Shown here in pieces: positions 37,051 to 47,904 of a DNA stretch of 64,000 nt (the stretch's first letter is position 1; the number at the start of each line of letters is the position of its first letter). Made by a program: the position numbers and the translations under genes. The stretch comes from Odontocerum albicorne. Taxonomy: Eukaryota; Arthropoda; Insecta; Trichoptera; Odontoceridae. A model generated the notes under the pieces. That model had not been told where the DNA came from, did no database searches, and saw nothing but the letters and a program-made list of their open reading frames with translations. The stretch spans positions 27,837,315 through 27,901,314 of the forward strand of contig OX463845.1 of NCBI GenBank assembly GCA_949825065.1. The letters run 5' to 3'.

Positions 37051-37301
37051 ACCATCGAGAGGAAGGGAAGATGCAGACTCAGCAGACACACATAACACGC
37101 ATGGCAACTAATGAAATGTTCACCATCCCTAGAGTTAAAACCTCTTTTGCCCAAAGGCAATATGCTTATTTGGCTCCCATTACATACAATGGCGTGCCGA
37201 CTTCAATAAAGGTAAAGGTAGGAAAGCCATTTAGACAGTCGATCGGAGCGTGGTTGTTATTGCGACAGGATTTTGAGTACTTGGGCTTTCAGGATGAATG
37301 A
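37050..37301 (+). pseudogene. LINE ORF2 C-terminus joined to a mariner start
   Basis: The 91-codon frame 37026-37301 opens with the first residues of a mariner transposase and continues as IPRVKTSFAQRQYAYLAPITYNGVP. The second part matches the C-terminal (V/I)PRxxTxxxxxxxxxxxPxLYNxLP pattern of Jockey/CR1-like LINE proteins. It is a chance chimera of two mobile-element pieces, in frame. A LINE-like T-rich 3' region follows to about 37440. Nothing shows that it is expressed. Confidence 0.5.
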
Positions 37302-37839
37302 CGAGTGGGAAAGATTTGTGTGAGCTCGTGAGGGTAGGTTTCTTCTTGTTTTAATTTTGGTTGTTTTTGTATTTGTGTTTCTGTGTATTTTTTGTTTTAA
37401 TTTTTATTCTTATGATTGTGTGCGGTATATTGTGGGAATAATATTTTTGGTCTTTCTGGAGTGATGATGTGTGAGGAGTTGAATTTCGCAAGATATTTCC
37501 AGTTGTAGTTGAGTGTCACTGTTTGTCAGGTTGATGAGAGCGGGCAACGGGGTTTTGTTTTTGTGTAATCCAAAATCGGAAAGAAGTATCGATTTATTTT
37601 TTCATGCTAAATATCCTCAGTGAGATACAGACAAAAGCCTAGTTTACTGGAGATACGACAAATGAAATGCAACAAACCCAGACACATTAAAATAACGTAT
37701 GTCTAAATTAAATTATCTGTTGTTTTTTTTCGCAAATTGTGTATATTTCTTGTCATGTGTAATTATAAATAAATAATAATTAATAAAATTCTAGTCTACT
37801 CATAGATTTTTTTTTGTTTGGCCTTTTGGTTTTCACTTC

Positions 37840-38400
37840 AGGCTTGTTCAACACCTTTCTGGTTGATTGGAAGAGATAATCACATGGTAATAAATTCGAT
37901 AAATTATATAGTATACAAAGAAAGTATAATATGAAATAAAGGTGTTAAATTTTTTTGTGAGAAAAACCAAACTAGTCCCTGTACCAACCAGGCTGTGGAG
38001 CTCGTTAATAGAGCGGATTACGGAATAAATCTTCACCTCCAATACTTTCTGAATCTCTATTTGATATAATTGTTGATAAAATATATTCGATAATGTATTA
38101 AAAGTTTGGAACAATTTCATTTTGACAATATTAGATATTGAGGCTAAAACTTCTGTTTATATGTTACAGTAAAACCTGGCGGGTTTAATACGAGTATCAC
38201 GTGTCAATTTTCCAACCCATGTTATTCCGACCGACCAGAAAGTTGTTATAATGAACGTAAGAAGAAAACATGGCTAGGCTATTTTTTATATCATCGAGTG
38301 CTACTGAGAAACGTACTAAAAGCTTCCTCTTTTGCTAGATACAACCATATTATTGTAACAACTAGGCCTAAGAGATAGAATTGAAGTCTATCGATAAACA
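37840..38400. repeat. SINE pieces with hairpin tails
   Basis: Plus-strand tail at 37855-37900 (TTCTGGTTGATTGGAAGAG). Reverse-strand tRNA-like head at 37975-38010 (CACAGCCTGGTTGGTAC). Reverse-strand tail and head at 38165-38390 (CTGGTCGGTCGGAATAAC; TTAGGCCTAGTTGTTAC). Scar octamer at 38189. Confidence 0.45.
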
Positions 38401-38734
38401 TCTTGGTTCTACATAAGTTTAATATGAAAATTGGATTACTAAGATATTTAAGTGATTTATCAATCTACCATAATACCTGAAGAGTAGTACATCTAAAATA
38501 ATAGGCAGTTTTTTTTATCTGAGTCTATGACGAACTAAGTGAATCCTATCTTCGAATGGTGGAAGAAGGAAATACGAATCATTAACAAATAACGCAAAAG
38601 GAACCTTCTTGGCTTTGGTCTCGATTCTCTATTTGCAGGCAATGACAAAATGGAGTAAAATGGAATAATTTATTGAAGGATAGTAAAAATATAATACATC
38701 TCATACAAATATACTATTATGCAATATTCATTCC

Positions 38735-39130
38735 AGGGTAGGCAGAGAGGATAAATCACCAGTTTTTCTATCTACGCCCACATCCATTGCCTCACCTCAT
38801 CCACATTCATGCATTTTTTCGTCAGTTATGCTCTTTTGATTCTCACGCTTCATATATTTCCTTCACATAAATTTGACAACTATTTTCTTCTGTTTTTTCT
38901 TAGATCTACATCTTTCTCGCTCTTTATTTACTTTAAACATATTTATTTGTTTAGTATGTACATCGAAACTATTTTTTAATGTGGCCAAACCATCTTAATA
39001 TTGATTTGTAATTCTATTAAAAACACCTGTTTCTAACGAACGGTTAACTTTTATCAGACCATTCTTTACTCTATTATACATTGTATTACCAGATATTTTT
39101 TCCAGAACATGTTCGCTCAGAACTTTTATC
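38735..39130 (-). pseudogene. Decayed LINE fragment (family L1a, reverse strand)
   Basis: Shows the CCAGGGTAGGCAGAGAGGAT end block, CCCACATCCATTGCCTC and AATGTGGCCAAACCATC, all known from other copies. Confidence 0.5.
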
Positions 39131-39287
39131 TTTAGTTGTCAAAGCAATTTATGATGAATATAATATGATAATAACTGCAGAGAATCGGTAATCAAACCAA
39201 CTAAATCCTGCGATTAACGAATATAATATATGCTTTAAGCATAAATAATTGCTGTTTGTCTTCCGGTAAGCTATAGCTTACATTCAA

Positions 39288-39310
39288 ATACACACACACA
39301 CACACACACA
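39288..39310 (+). repeat. (CA)n microsatellite
   Basis: ACACACACACACACACACAC run. Confidence 0.9.
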
Positions 39311-39584
39311 TCTATCTATAAGTGGTACATGTAGAAACCGAGCGAGCAACTCAAACAAATTTTCTCTCTCCATATTTGTTTTTCGGTTTAGCGCAGATAC
39401 TCTGGTGAGAGCGCCCAAAAGCTGTGCCCTTCTTATCATAGTGATATTAAGCCCCACGAGTAATCTCGCTTCTGAACTAGTGCTTCTCAACTGCTGGCTC
39501 GTTGATTAAGAATGAATGTAGTGTATTACAATTCCATTGAATAGAGTACACACACCTGAAATATTTGATACAAACATACGCACA

Positions 39585-39890
39585 TCACACCCTTTCCCTG
39601 TCAGGGTAGGCAGACGAGATAGAGCACCAGACCATCCTATCTTAACACACATACTATAACATTCATAAACCTTCTCACACAACTCCTACGATTTCTCTGA
39701 CGTTCTACATTTCCTTCTTTCAAAATATCATTCACTCGATCCAACCATACTTTCCTTGGTCTTCTCTACCCCACTTTCCACTTACACTTGCACTTGATTT
39801 TTTTTTATTTATGCTTTTTTAATTTTTTTTTTATTCTTCATTTATTCATTCTACATACCCAAACCATCTCAAATCGTATTACCAATGATG
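39585..39890 (-). pseudogene. LINE C-terminal fragment (family L1a, reverse strand)
   Basis: Order on the reverse strand: CATACCCAAACCATC partner, GGTAGAGAAGACCAAGGAAAG, GATCGAGTGAATGAT, CCTGTCAGGGTAGGCAGACG. This is one of the better preserved copies of the family at DNA level. Confidence 0.6.
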
Positions 39891-39924
39891 AAATATATAA
39901 TGGAGGCCTTAAATGAAAACACAC

Positions 39925-40020
39925 AGAAAATCTTGAAAAAGAAATCGGAAATCAGCGGGAATTGAACACGCAACCACCAGGATGGAAAATAGGCATCTTT
40001 CTAACTAGGCCACGGAAGTT
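39925..40020 (-). repeat. SINE head (reverse strand)
   Basis: Reverse-strand CCGTGGCCTAGTTAGAAAGA and GTGTTCAATTCCCGCTG. Confidence 0.6.
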
Positions 40021-40276
40021 ATACAAACCTCAATCCTTAATGTATGATTGTCGGTGGCCATGGTCTAACAGCCAACATTCACACTAAGCAAGCAGGTGTC
40101 TTCATTTACAGATTGGTTGTACAGGTAGTCCTCGACTTACGACGGTTCTACTTACGACCATTCGCACTTACGACCAAAAAAAAAAAGGTTTTTTTTTTTA
40201 AATCGCATTTATTACGGTGTGCCTTTGTCAACCCTGATTCATGCGTAAACAAAGATGACGGACGCAATAATGATGC

Positions 40277-40734
40277 TATAGCGTGTTGCTTATCTTAGTA
40301 TGTCATGATGATCTTGATTTATATTTGTTTGTTTACAAATACTCAGGAATGCGGATAAATAATGAAAGTGACAGCGGGTAAATAATACAAGTCTTGACAG
40401 TTGAATGAATGACAATACTAATATATTTATTTCTCGGCGCGCGGGTATTTTATACAAATGGGTGAGCCAGTTCGCGCTAAATGCTCCGTCTCACTCTGGC
40501 GTGTGAATTGGCGGTAGCTTATTTATTTGTATTTGGAGATGGCTAGACAAATCGCAGGTACTACAAAAATAGTAAACATTGTTGTTGTTCTTAACGTGTA
40601 GCAATCTATGAATACTTCATCGGTCATTGACCCTGTATGTTTATTATTTCAACAATAATTACTTTAATTTAATTATGTTTAACAATTCATTTATCCATTT
40701 TGACAATTATTTATTTATTTAGGTAGGTATCCTA
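40277..40734 (+). repeat. Direct repeat, left copy (inside Tigger)
   Basis: About 99% identical to 42106-42571. The differences seen are a C/T near 40481, a T/C near the 3' end and eight bases of a TTTA run. It could be an LTR pair or a duplicated piece of the Tigger 5' region. LTR hallmarks (TG...CA ends, primer-binding site, polypurine tract) are not convincing. Confidence 0.9.
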
Positions 40735-40997
40735 CATAGCTCCCTTCCTAGTGAACGCAGAGGGCGCGTGCCTTGCGTGAACGTTAGGTTCCGGTGCATC
40801 TGACGTCGGGCTGGTTATCCGTTTCCCGTGTCGAAGTAGGTACGTGGACAACATCAGCGCGTGGCGTTTTTTCCCAGATCTGTCGGTCAGATGGGTGATG
40901 CGGAAACGGGGGGTAGGCTTGGTCGTCTCTCACTAAATTTGGATTGTCTGCGGTGCTTGGTTGGTCGTTGCGTTGATCGTCGATGATTGGTTGTGTG

Positions 40998-41335
40998 GAT
41001 CAAGTTGCAGATGGCGTCCGCGGTGGAAGGTGGATCTGCAATTGCTTGATGATGGTGGAGATGGTGTAGATCAAGTTGCAGATGGCGTCCGATGAGGAAG
41101 GTTGATCTGCGGTGGCTTGATGATGATGTGATGGTGTAGATCAAGTTGCAGATGGCGTCCGATGTGGAAGGTTGATCTGCGGTGGCTTGATGATGATGTT
41201 GATGGTGTAGATCAAGTTGCGGATGGCGTCCGATGTGGACGGTTGATCTGCAGGTGCTTGATGATGGTGATGATCAAGTTGCAGATGGCGTCCGATGTGG
41301 ACGGTTGATCAGCAGGTGCTTGATGATGGTGGAGT
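40998..41335 (+). repeat. Minisatellite, 62-71 bp x 5
   Basis: Units start GATCAAGTTGC(A/G)GATGGCGT at 40998, 41069, 41139, 41210 and 41272. His- and Asp-rich open frames on both strands arise from the repeat. Confidence 0.9.
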
Positions 41336-41508
41336 CTGCGGTGCTCGTGGCTGCAGCGTGGTTGTATCGATGTTGTAGCGATGTTGTAGCGTTGCTTGTC
41401 TGCTCCAGCATCTTGTCGGTCAGTAGTTGTCGAGGGAGGCAATCCTGTAAATCGTGTGGCTGATCGCCAGGACTGACCTCACGTGAGCTGGCGTCGGGCT
41501 CGTCCAAA

Positions 41509-41757
41509 TCAGATGTAGTGTTGTATCATAGTGACGGTTCTGGTGTCCTTGCTGACGGCGTGCTTGAACAGTTCGCCGGGGAGTAGAATCTTGACGGTGG
41601 TCCGGATCTCTCTGCTGGTGATGATGTTCATCTTGTTGTAGTGGGCGAGGCGGTTGGCGTTGGCGGCGGTGCACTCGAAAATGTCGTTGACAAAACTGCT
41701 CATGATGCTCATCGCGTTGCTGCTGATGCCGGTGTCGAGTTGCACTTGTTTTGACAT
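41509..41757 (-). pseudogene. Histone H2B fragment captured in a Tigger element
   Basis: The reverse-strand frame of 82 codons reads ...[58 protein letters not shown] and [12 protein letters not shown]. This is the histone-fold region of H2B (helices alpha1 to alphaC), roughly residues 45-120 of the canonical protein. It normally packs with H2A and H4 in the nucleosome. Conserved landmarks [30 protein letters not shown] and LLPGEL-KHAV are kept. The basic N-terminal tail is not recognisable upstream. The usual C-terminal KYTSSK is lost through an apparent 1-base shift. Substitutions such as K-to-N in SSKAM and R-to-C in FERIA suggest loss of constraint. The GC-rich codons differ from the surroundings, as expected for DNA derived from a histone gene. 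Confidence 0.85.
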
Positions 41758-41794
41758 TGCTATCGTGTCGGCGATATTCGATATAGTCGAGGTA

Positions 41795-42105
41795 CGTATT
41801 CAGTTTTCGTGCGGGTTCAGTTTTCGTGCGGGTTCAGTTTTCGTGCGGGTTCGGTTTTCGTGCGGGTTCAGTTTTCGTGCGGGTTCAGTTTTCGTGCGGG
41901 CTCAATGTAGCGATGTTCGATATAGTCGGAGTATGTGTCCATTTTTCGTGCGGGTTCACTAATGTAGCGTTGTGGCGATGTTCGTTTTTCGTTCGGGTTC
42001 ACCAATGTGGCGATGACCAATGTGGCGATGTTCAGTTTTCGTTCGAGTTCACCAATGTGGCGATGACCAATGTGGCGATGTTCAGTTTTCGTTCGGGGTC
42101 ACCAA
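41795..42105 (+). repeat. Minisatellite of 18-bp and longer GTGCGGGTTCAGTTTTC units
   Basis: Six head-to-tail GGTTCAGTTTTCGTGCGG units (41805-41905) are followed by longer units with CCAATGTGGCGATG and GTTCAGTTTTCGTTCG to 42105. Confidence 0.9.
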
Positions 42106-42571
42106 TATAGCGTGTTGCTTATCTTAGTATGTCATGATGATCTTGATTTATATTTGTTTGTTTACAAATACTCAGGAATGCGGATAAATAATGAAAGTGA
42201 CAGCGGGTAAATAATACAAGTCTTGACAGTTGAATGAATGACAATACTAATATATTTATTTCTCGGCGCGCGGGTATTTTATACAAATGGGTGAGCCAGT
42301 TCGCGCTAAATGCTCTGTCTCACTCTGGCGTGTGAATTGGCGGTAGCTTATTTATTTGTATTTGGAGATGGCTAGACAAATCGCAGGTACTACAAAAATA
42401 GTAAACATTGTTGTTGTTCTTAACGTGTAGCAATCTATGAATACTTCATCGGTCATTGACCCTGTATGTTTATTATTTCAACAATAATTACTTTAATTTA
42501 ATTATGTTTAACAATTCATTTATCCATTTTGACAATTATTTATTTATTTATTTATTTAGGTAGGCATCCTA
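42106..42571 (+). repeat. Direct repeat, right copy (inside Tigger)
   Basis: Second copy of 40277-40734. It lies directly upstream of the transposase and may hold its promoter region. Confidence 0.9.
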
Positions 42572-42824
42572 AAATGCCATAAAAAAATCCTGCCGGTCAG
42601 TAGATCGCGGGATGTGCGCAAATACAAAGAATGTCGTTTGTTCCTCACTTCGTCCCTTCGTTGTTTTAAAATTATGTATACATAATTCAGTTAACACAGT
42701 GTTTTTGAACATGGACATATATACACATTATTATAATAAGATATAAATAATACATATACCCATTTAATATCTGAAGTGAATAATCAATAAATCGTGCCCA
42801 TAATGACTGGCAAACGGAGTAGAT

Positions 42825-44491
42825 GTGACAAAAAAAAAGAGAAGTGCAATAGATTTAGAAATAAAACTTAAAATAATTGAACAATATGAGAGTGGTAAAA
42901 GAGTGAAGGACATAGCTCGCGATCTACACTTATTACATTCAACGATCTCTACAATTTTTAAGAATAAACTAAGTATCAGTGAAGCTGTTATAGGAGCAAT
43001 ATCCATAAAATCTACAAAAATAACAAAAAAAAACTTGGACCCATTTACAAAATGAAAAAACTATTGGTGATTTGGACGGAAGATTTGATAAAAAAACAAA
43101 TCCCCCTTAGCCTTGTGACCATAAAGACAAAGTCGCTGAGCCTTTTTGAAAACCTAAAATTAAAGGAGCGAATTAACTACGAGCAAACATTTACTGCCAG
43201 TAATGGTTGGTTTGCGAGATTCAAAAAACGGGCGAATTATCAAAATGTGAAAATAAGTGGAGAGGCAGCTAGTGCCGATTACAAGGCTGCTGAAGATTTT
43301 ATCGAAATATTTGACACATTGATTAGGAAAGAAGAATACGTCAAGGAACAAATTTTTAATGTTGACGAAACCGCGCTCTATTGGAAGAAAATGCCTCAGC
43401 GTACCTACATTAATAAGGAAGAAAAAAGTATGCCAGGCTTCGAGGCATTTAAGGATCGTTTTACACTTTTATTGGGTGGCAATATTGCTGGATATAAATT
43501 GAAACCATTAATGATGTATCACTCTAAAAAGCCGAGAGCCCTCAAAGGAATCAATATCGATATGTTACCACTATATTACCGCTCAAACAAAAAAGGGTGG
43601 ATGACACAATTTATTTTTGAAGACTGTTTTTTTAATTTATTTATTCCAGAAGTAAAACAATATTGTTATCAGAAAGGAATTCCATTCAATATACTTTTAA
43701 TACTAGACAATGCACCAGGACATCCACCACATATCGGAAATTTACATCCTAACGTTAAAATCGTGTATTTACCCCCTAATACCACCAGTATGCAACCCAT
43801 GGACCAGGGAGCTATTGCCACATTTAAAGCCTATTATTTAAAAACTACATTTGCCCATGCAATATTAGCGCTTGACGAGGGAAAAACGTCTAAAGAGTTT
43901 TGGAAGAATTTTAATATTCATCAAGCAATTAAAAATATTGGAAAGGGATGGCAAGAGGTCACATCATCGTGCATGTATGGAACATGGAAAAAGCTTACTA
44001 AACGTTTTGAAAACATAACTCAGTCGCAATTTGAAAAAGAAAATGAAATTGAACACACTACAAATCTCATTGTAGAGCTTTGCAAGAAACTTAATATTAA
44101 TATTGATCGTGAAGACATAGACCAACTTATAGAGAATGATTTGGAAGATCTTACAAATGAAGAATTATTATTAAGGGTTGAAGAAGAGACTAAAAAAAAA
44201 GAAATGGCCTTGGAATCTCCAAAAAAATTTGTATTGAAAGAAATGGAAGCAGCGTTCCTTCAAATTGACCAAGTAATGCAAAAATTTGCAAAAATGGATT
44301 CGGATAACGAAAGATTTTTGAGTATAAACCGCCGTATTCAGGAAGATCTTGCTTGCTACAAAGAAATATACAGGGAAAAAAAACAACAAACAACTCAACT
44401 AAAATTGGATATGTTTTTTAAAAAGACTACTACTGCTTCTTCTTCCACTACTGTTGATGAGCCAATGGATTGTACATATGTACTTATATAA
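42825..44491 (+). pseudogene. Tigger (pogo superfamily) transposase, one frame break
   Basis: This is a TA-targeting DDE transposase with CENP-B-like DNA-binding domains. Frame 1 (42825-43052, from ATG 42825) encodes the psq-type helix-turn-helix, with IDLEIKLKIIEQYESGKRVKDIA and STISTIFKNK. Frame 2 (43052-44491, 479 codons) starts at an ATG that overlaps the TGA of frame 1 (ATGA). It continues the CENP-B/HTH_Tnp region (LLVIWTEDLIKKQIPLS, ASNGWFARFKKR), then DDE_1 with FNVDETALYW (D105), LDNAPGHPP (D219) and MQPMDQGAI (D251). The C-terminus is charged and ends in a Lys/Thr/Ser-rich tail. All three acidic residues are present. The join is at the point where a single reading frame is expected, so a 1-base indel in the A-rich run near 43024-43060 is the likely break. 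A true -1 shift cannot be excluded. Confidence 0.85.
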
Positions 44492-44710
44492 GTACGGATG
44501 ACGAAAGATTTTAAATATTAATGAAGTAAATATTTTATTTTGTATTAATAAATAAGTATAAATTTAACAATAAAAAAATATAAATAAATACACATGTTTT
44601 ATTTTAATATGTAAGTACATACATATTTTGTATGAAATTCGACTTACGACCAATTCGAATTACGACCAAAGTCCAGGAACGTATCTCGGTCGTAAGTCGA
44701 GGACAACCTG

Positions 44711-46754
44711 TACTTTTAAACCGTTTAATTTCTGAATGTATGATTTTCTTTAGCTTATTTGCAGCGTAACATAATTTTTTATAGGCCTTTTAAGCAACAC
44801 AAAACATCGTAATATAAAAATTAAAATAAATCCTTATAACACTACAGCAGATTAAATCAGCTTGGAACTTGGATTTCCTTGCCATCGGAATTTTGGTTTT
44901 GATTTATCAATACTGTGTGCTTGCTGAAGTTCAACAATGTAAAATCATTATTCTTGTTCACAAAGGATATCCTTTGCTTGTATAAAAATATGAAGCAAGT
45001 ATAATTTGTGGTTTAAATTTCATCATCCACACTTTTATTCCATACATGCTCGCACAAAGCGAAATTCTGCTAACTTGTATACATAGATCAAGTAAATAAA
45101 TGTCTTTTTGAGTTTTATTGCCTATTCCACTGAACTAAAATGTTTGTTTAAAGGAAAACTATTTAAAAAATGTTCCATTATAGTTTTTTTAAGTGGAAAA
45201 TCTGAACTAAGTTTGTTTAACTTTGAATAAAAAATATTAATTACCATTAAATTAAAAAAATCTGGTGTTAACAAGTTTGAATAAAAATGTCGGGAATTCC
45301 TTACACAATATAATATTATTTTACTTGATGTTGTGTTTCAAAAATAGCGATCCACATGCTTACTATGGACGTTAGTAATTCTGCATTTAATATTAGCACA
45401 TACTCGTATATAGGTACACATATGTAGATTATTACGATATAAATATAACATATGGTTATAAATCAATTGGGACTGGTTAAGAAATTCTCTTAGTTCGTTG
45501 CCTCTGACTAGCTACCAAAATGTATCAAACCTCATTTTTAGATTAATTAGGTATGTCTTTTCGATTATTTAACATGTTAAAGAAGATGCTTCATTCTTTT
45601 TACATTTATAAAAATGAAAATTTTATGATTAAGAAAGCATCCAGCTCTAAATATCTTGAAGCATTAATTGATGCACTATTAATCATGGAATAATCAAACG
45701 GAAAGTATAGCTGCTATAATAAATAAACTAATTTTGATTTGTAAAAACCTAAGACGAGTGGCTACTAAAAACACTGTATTATGGATTATGTCAACCGATT
45801 TTAAGAATATGTAAATATGGCTTGGGACGCTGCATCACATGTTTTGGAAGTGATGTACTGATATCAACGAAGAGTGATCACTGATTTAGTCTTCCGTCAA
45901 GCTGCAGTGATGTCTTGTCAACTTCTGTATGCATTTAGAAAATTACAAAACATTATTAAAAAGAACGGTCTTTGACCAGAGAAGTTTCGTGTACTTTGCT
46001 TGTAAGTTATTTAATGAGTAACCTAAAACTATAAGAGATATTAAAATATACGTAAATATAAAACTGAAATTAGAAATTGTTGATAGAAATCAGACCAGAT
46101 TCAGAAAGAAATAATATCAATACAAGATAAAAACTCAAATTGGATCTAAATCATGCAATGAAGTATTTCATGTGCAGTTCCCTTGACTTTGATTTTTGTG
46201 GATTTATTCGTATAAGTGCCATTTTGCATCTACAAATTAGTGAATGATCCTTTATGGTTGTTTCTACAGTAAGATATATGTTCTTTTTAGGTGTAATTTT
46301 TTACTTTTCAGATTTTTTGTTTCGTGAAACCTCCCTGTTTTAGGACGAGCATACGTTTAGTTAGGCAAGGGAGCACTGTATATTTCATTGTTAAAAGCGA
46401 AATGTACTAATAAATAAATAAAGTCTCAACATGTTCCGCTTATTTAACTCTTTTACAATATCCCGACGCTTTTTCACGTTTTTTTTTAAAGTTTTTGTTT
46501 ATTTTTTACTTACTTTCATCGTAATACAATGGTATTTTTTTTCTTTCAAATAATTTCATTTTTAAATCATTTTAATTATTCGATTTTATTTGACAGTTAC
46601 CACTTACCACTTGATATACCATAATTAGAAGACATAAAATAAAAATGGTAAATGATGTAACTATTGAGAAGATATGACTTTACTGTTGAACAGAAAAATA
46701 TAGATACTTAAACGAGAAAACAGTTTATAATAAACGCTTGATCCAGCTAACATT
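44711..46754. other. No gene recognised; repeat X copy at 44785-44945
   Basis: At 44785-44945, CTTGGAACTTGGATTTCCTTG shows another copy of dispersed repeat X. The remainder is AT-rich with no open frame of interest. A scar octamer lies at 45401. Confidence 0.4.
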
Positions 46755-47904
46755 TACGAAGGGAGGTCAATAAATTCGGGGAATGAAAGGGTTAAGGGAA
46801 GAGGCGGTAGTGCGCATGCACATATTACGATAATATGATTCATAATTAGTATATTCACCAAGTTTTAGTCTAATTTTGACAGTATTGTTTAAGATATCGT
46901 CAGGAGAGTACGTAAAACGTTAATAATATCCCAAGTAGGGAAAAAATTGAGAATCGCGCCTATTCCGTTTCTCTGAAAATAAAGGAAAACACCTTAAATA
47001 ATTTTGGAAGAGATGTTAGTGGTTTACGAAGACTGGAAAAACGATGGTTTACAAGTTACATAGTTTTTTTAAGCAAGGGAGAGAATCGATTGAAGACGGC
47101 CTATAGAGGTAACTTCTTCAAACATCGTCAAAAAACAGAAAAGTTTGTACTTGAAGATGCCCGCCTTAACAAAAAACAAATTGCAGATATGGTTGGAGTA
47201 TCACCTACAGCCATTTTTAATATCCTCCATTAGCATCTAGGGATGTCAAAAGTCAGTGCAAGGTGGGTGGGTACCCAGAATGTTCACGCCACTTCAAAAA
47301 CGATAACGCGTCGAATGTTCACGACAGTTTTTGGACCTCTGCAGAAACAACAAAGATCTGATTTTGAGCCAAATGGTTACTGAAGATAATATTTCGGTTC
47401 ATCATTATGAGCCTGAGCTGAAGCAGAAGTTCATGCAGTGGCACAAAAAGAGCACACAGCCCCCTAATAAGTTCATAGTGTCCGCGCAATCCGCTGGAAA
47501 AAAATATGGTTACATTTTTGTGGGATGCGGAAGATATACCGATGATAGGTTACAAAGATAAGGGCATCACAGTAATTGAAAAGTACTATTCTAGTTTGTT
47601 GATTCAGTTAAAAGAAGCTGTGAAGGAGAAAAAGAAAAGAGAATAGACAAAAGGGGTGCTGCTTTTGCATGACAATGCACCCGTGCACAAAAACAATTCT
47701 GCATTGGCTGCTTTTCATAACTGAGGCTTCCAAACATAAAATCCCCCTCTACAGCCTAGACTTGGTTCCGTCTGACTAATGTTTGTTTCAAAATATGAAA
47801 AAAGAACCTCGAGGGAAGAAATTTACGGACGATGAAGAAGTTAAAAGTGCAATTTTAACTTATTTTGACGGAAAAATTAAAGAATCTTTTTCGTGGGTAT
47901 TATA

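Larger units (their letters stand above)
40735..42105. other. GC-rich captured insert
   Basis: Composition changes sharply to GC-rich, CpG-rich DNA between the direct repeats. It holds two minisatellites and the H2B fragment. The rest (40735-40997) has no recognised feature. Confidence 0.7.
40122..44710 (+). mobile_element. Tigger/pogo transposon with captured GC-rich insert
   Basis: The 4589-bp element is flanked by TA on both sides (40120-40121 and 44711-44712). Its terminal inverted repeats read CAGGTAGTCCTCGACTTACG and, on the other strand, CAGGTTGTCCTCGACTTACG. TTACGACC is repeated three times in the left subterminal region and recurs at the right, as expected for transposase-binding sites. 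It carries a Tigger-type transposase on the plus strand. It is larger than the usual 2.4-2.8 kb because 40277-42571 consists of a 458/466-bp direct repeat around a 1.37-kb GC-rich insert with minisatellites and an antisense histone H2B fragment. Without the insert and one repeat copy it would be about 2.75 kb. Confidence 0.9.

Noticed and set aside
40887..41674. Several His-, Asp- or Arg-rich frames of 76-85 codons
   Set aside because: They follow the minisatellite period or run antisense to the H2B fragment.
40277..42571. A complete LTR retrotransposon
   Set aside because: Repeat ends lack clear TG...CA, no primer-binding site or polypurine tract is convincing, and no gag or pol is present. 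Left as an open alternative only.
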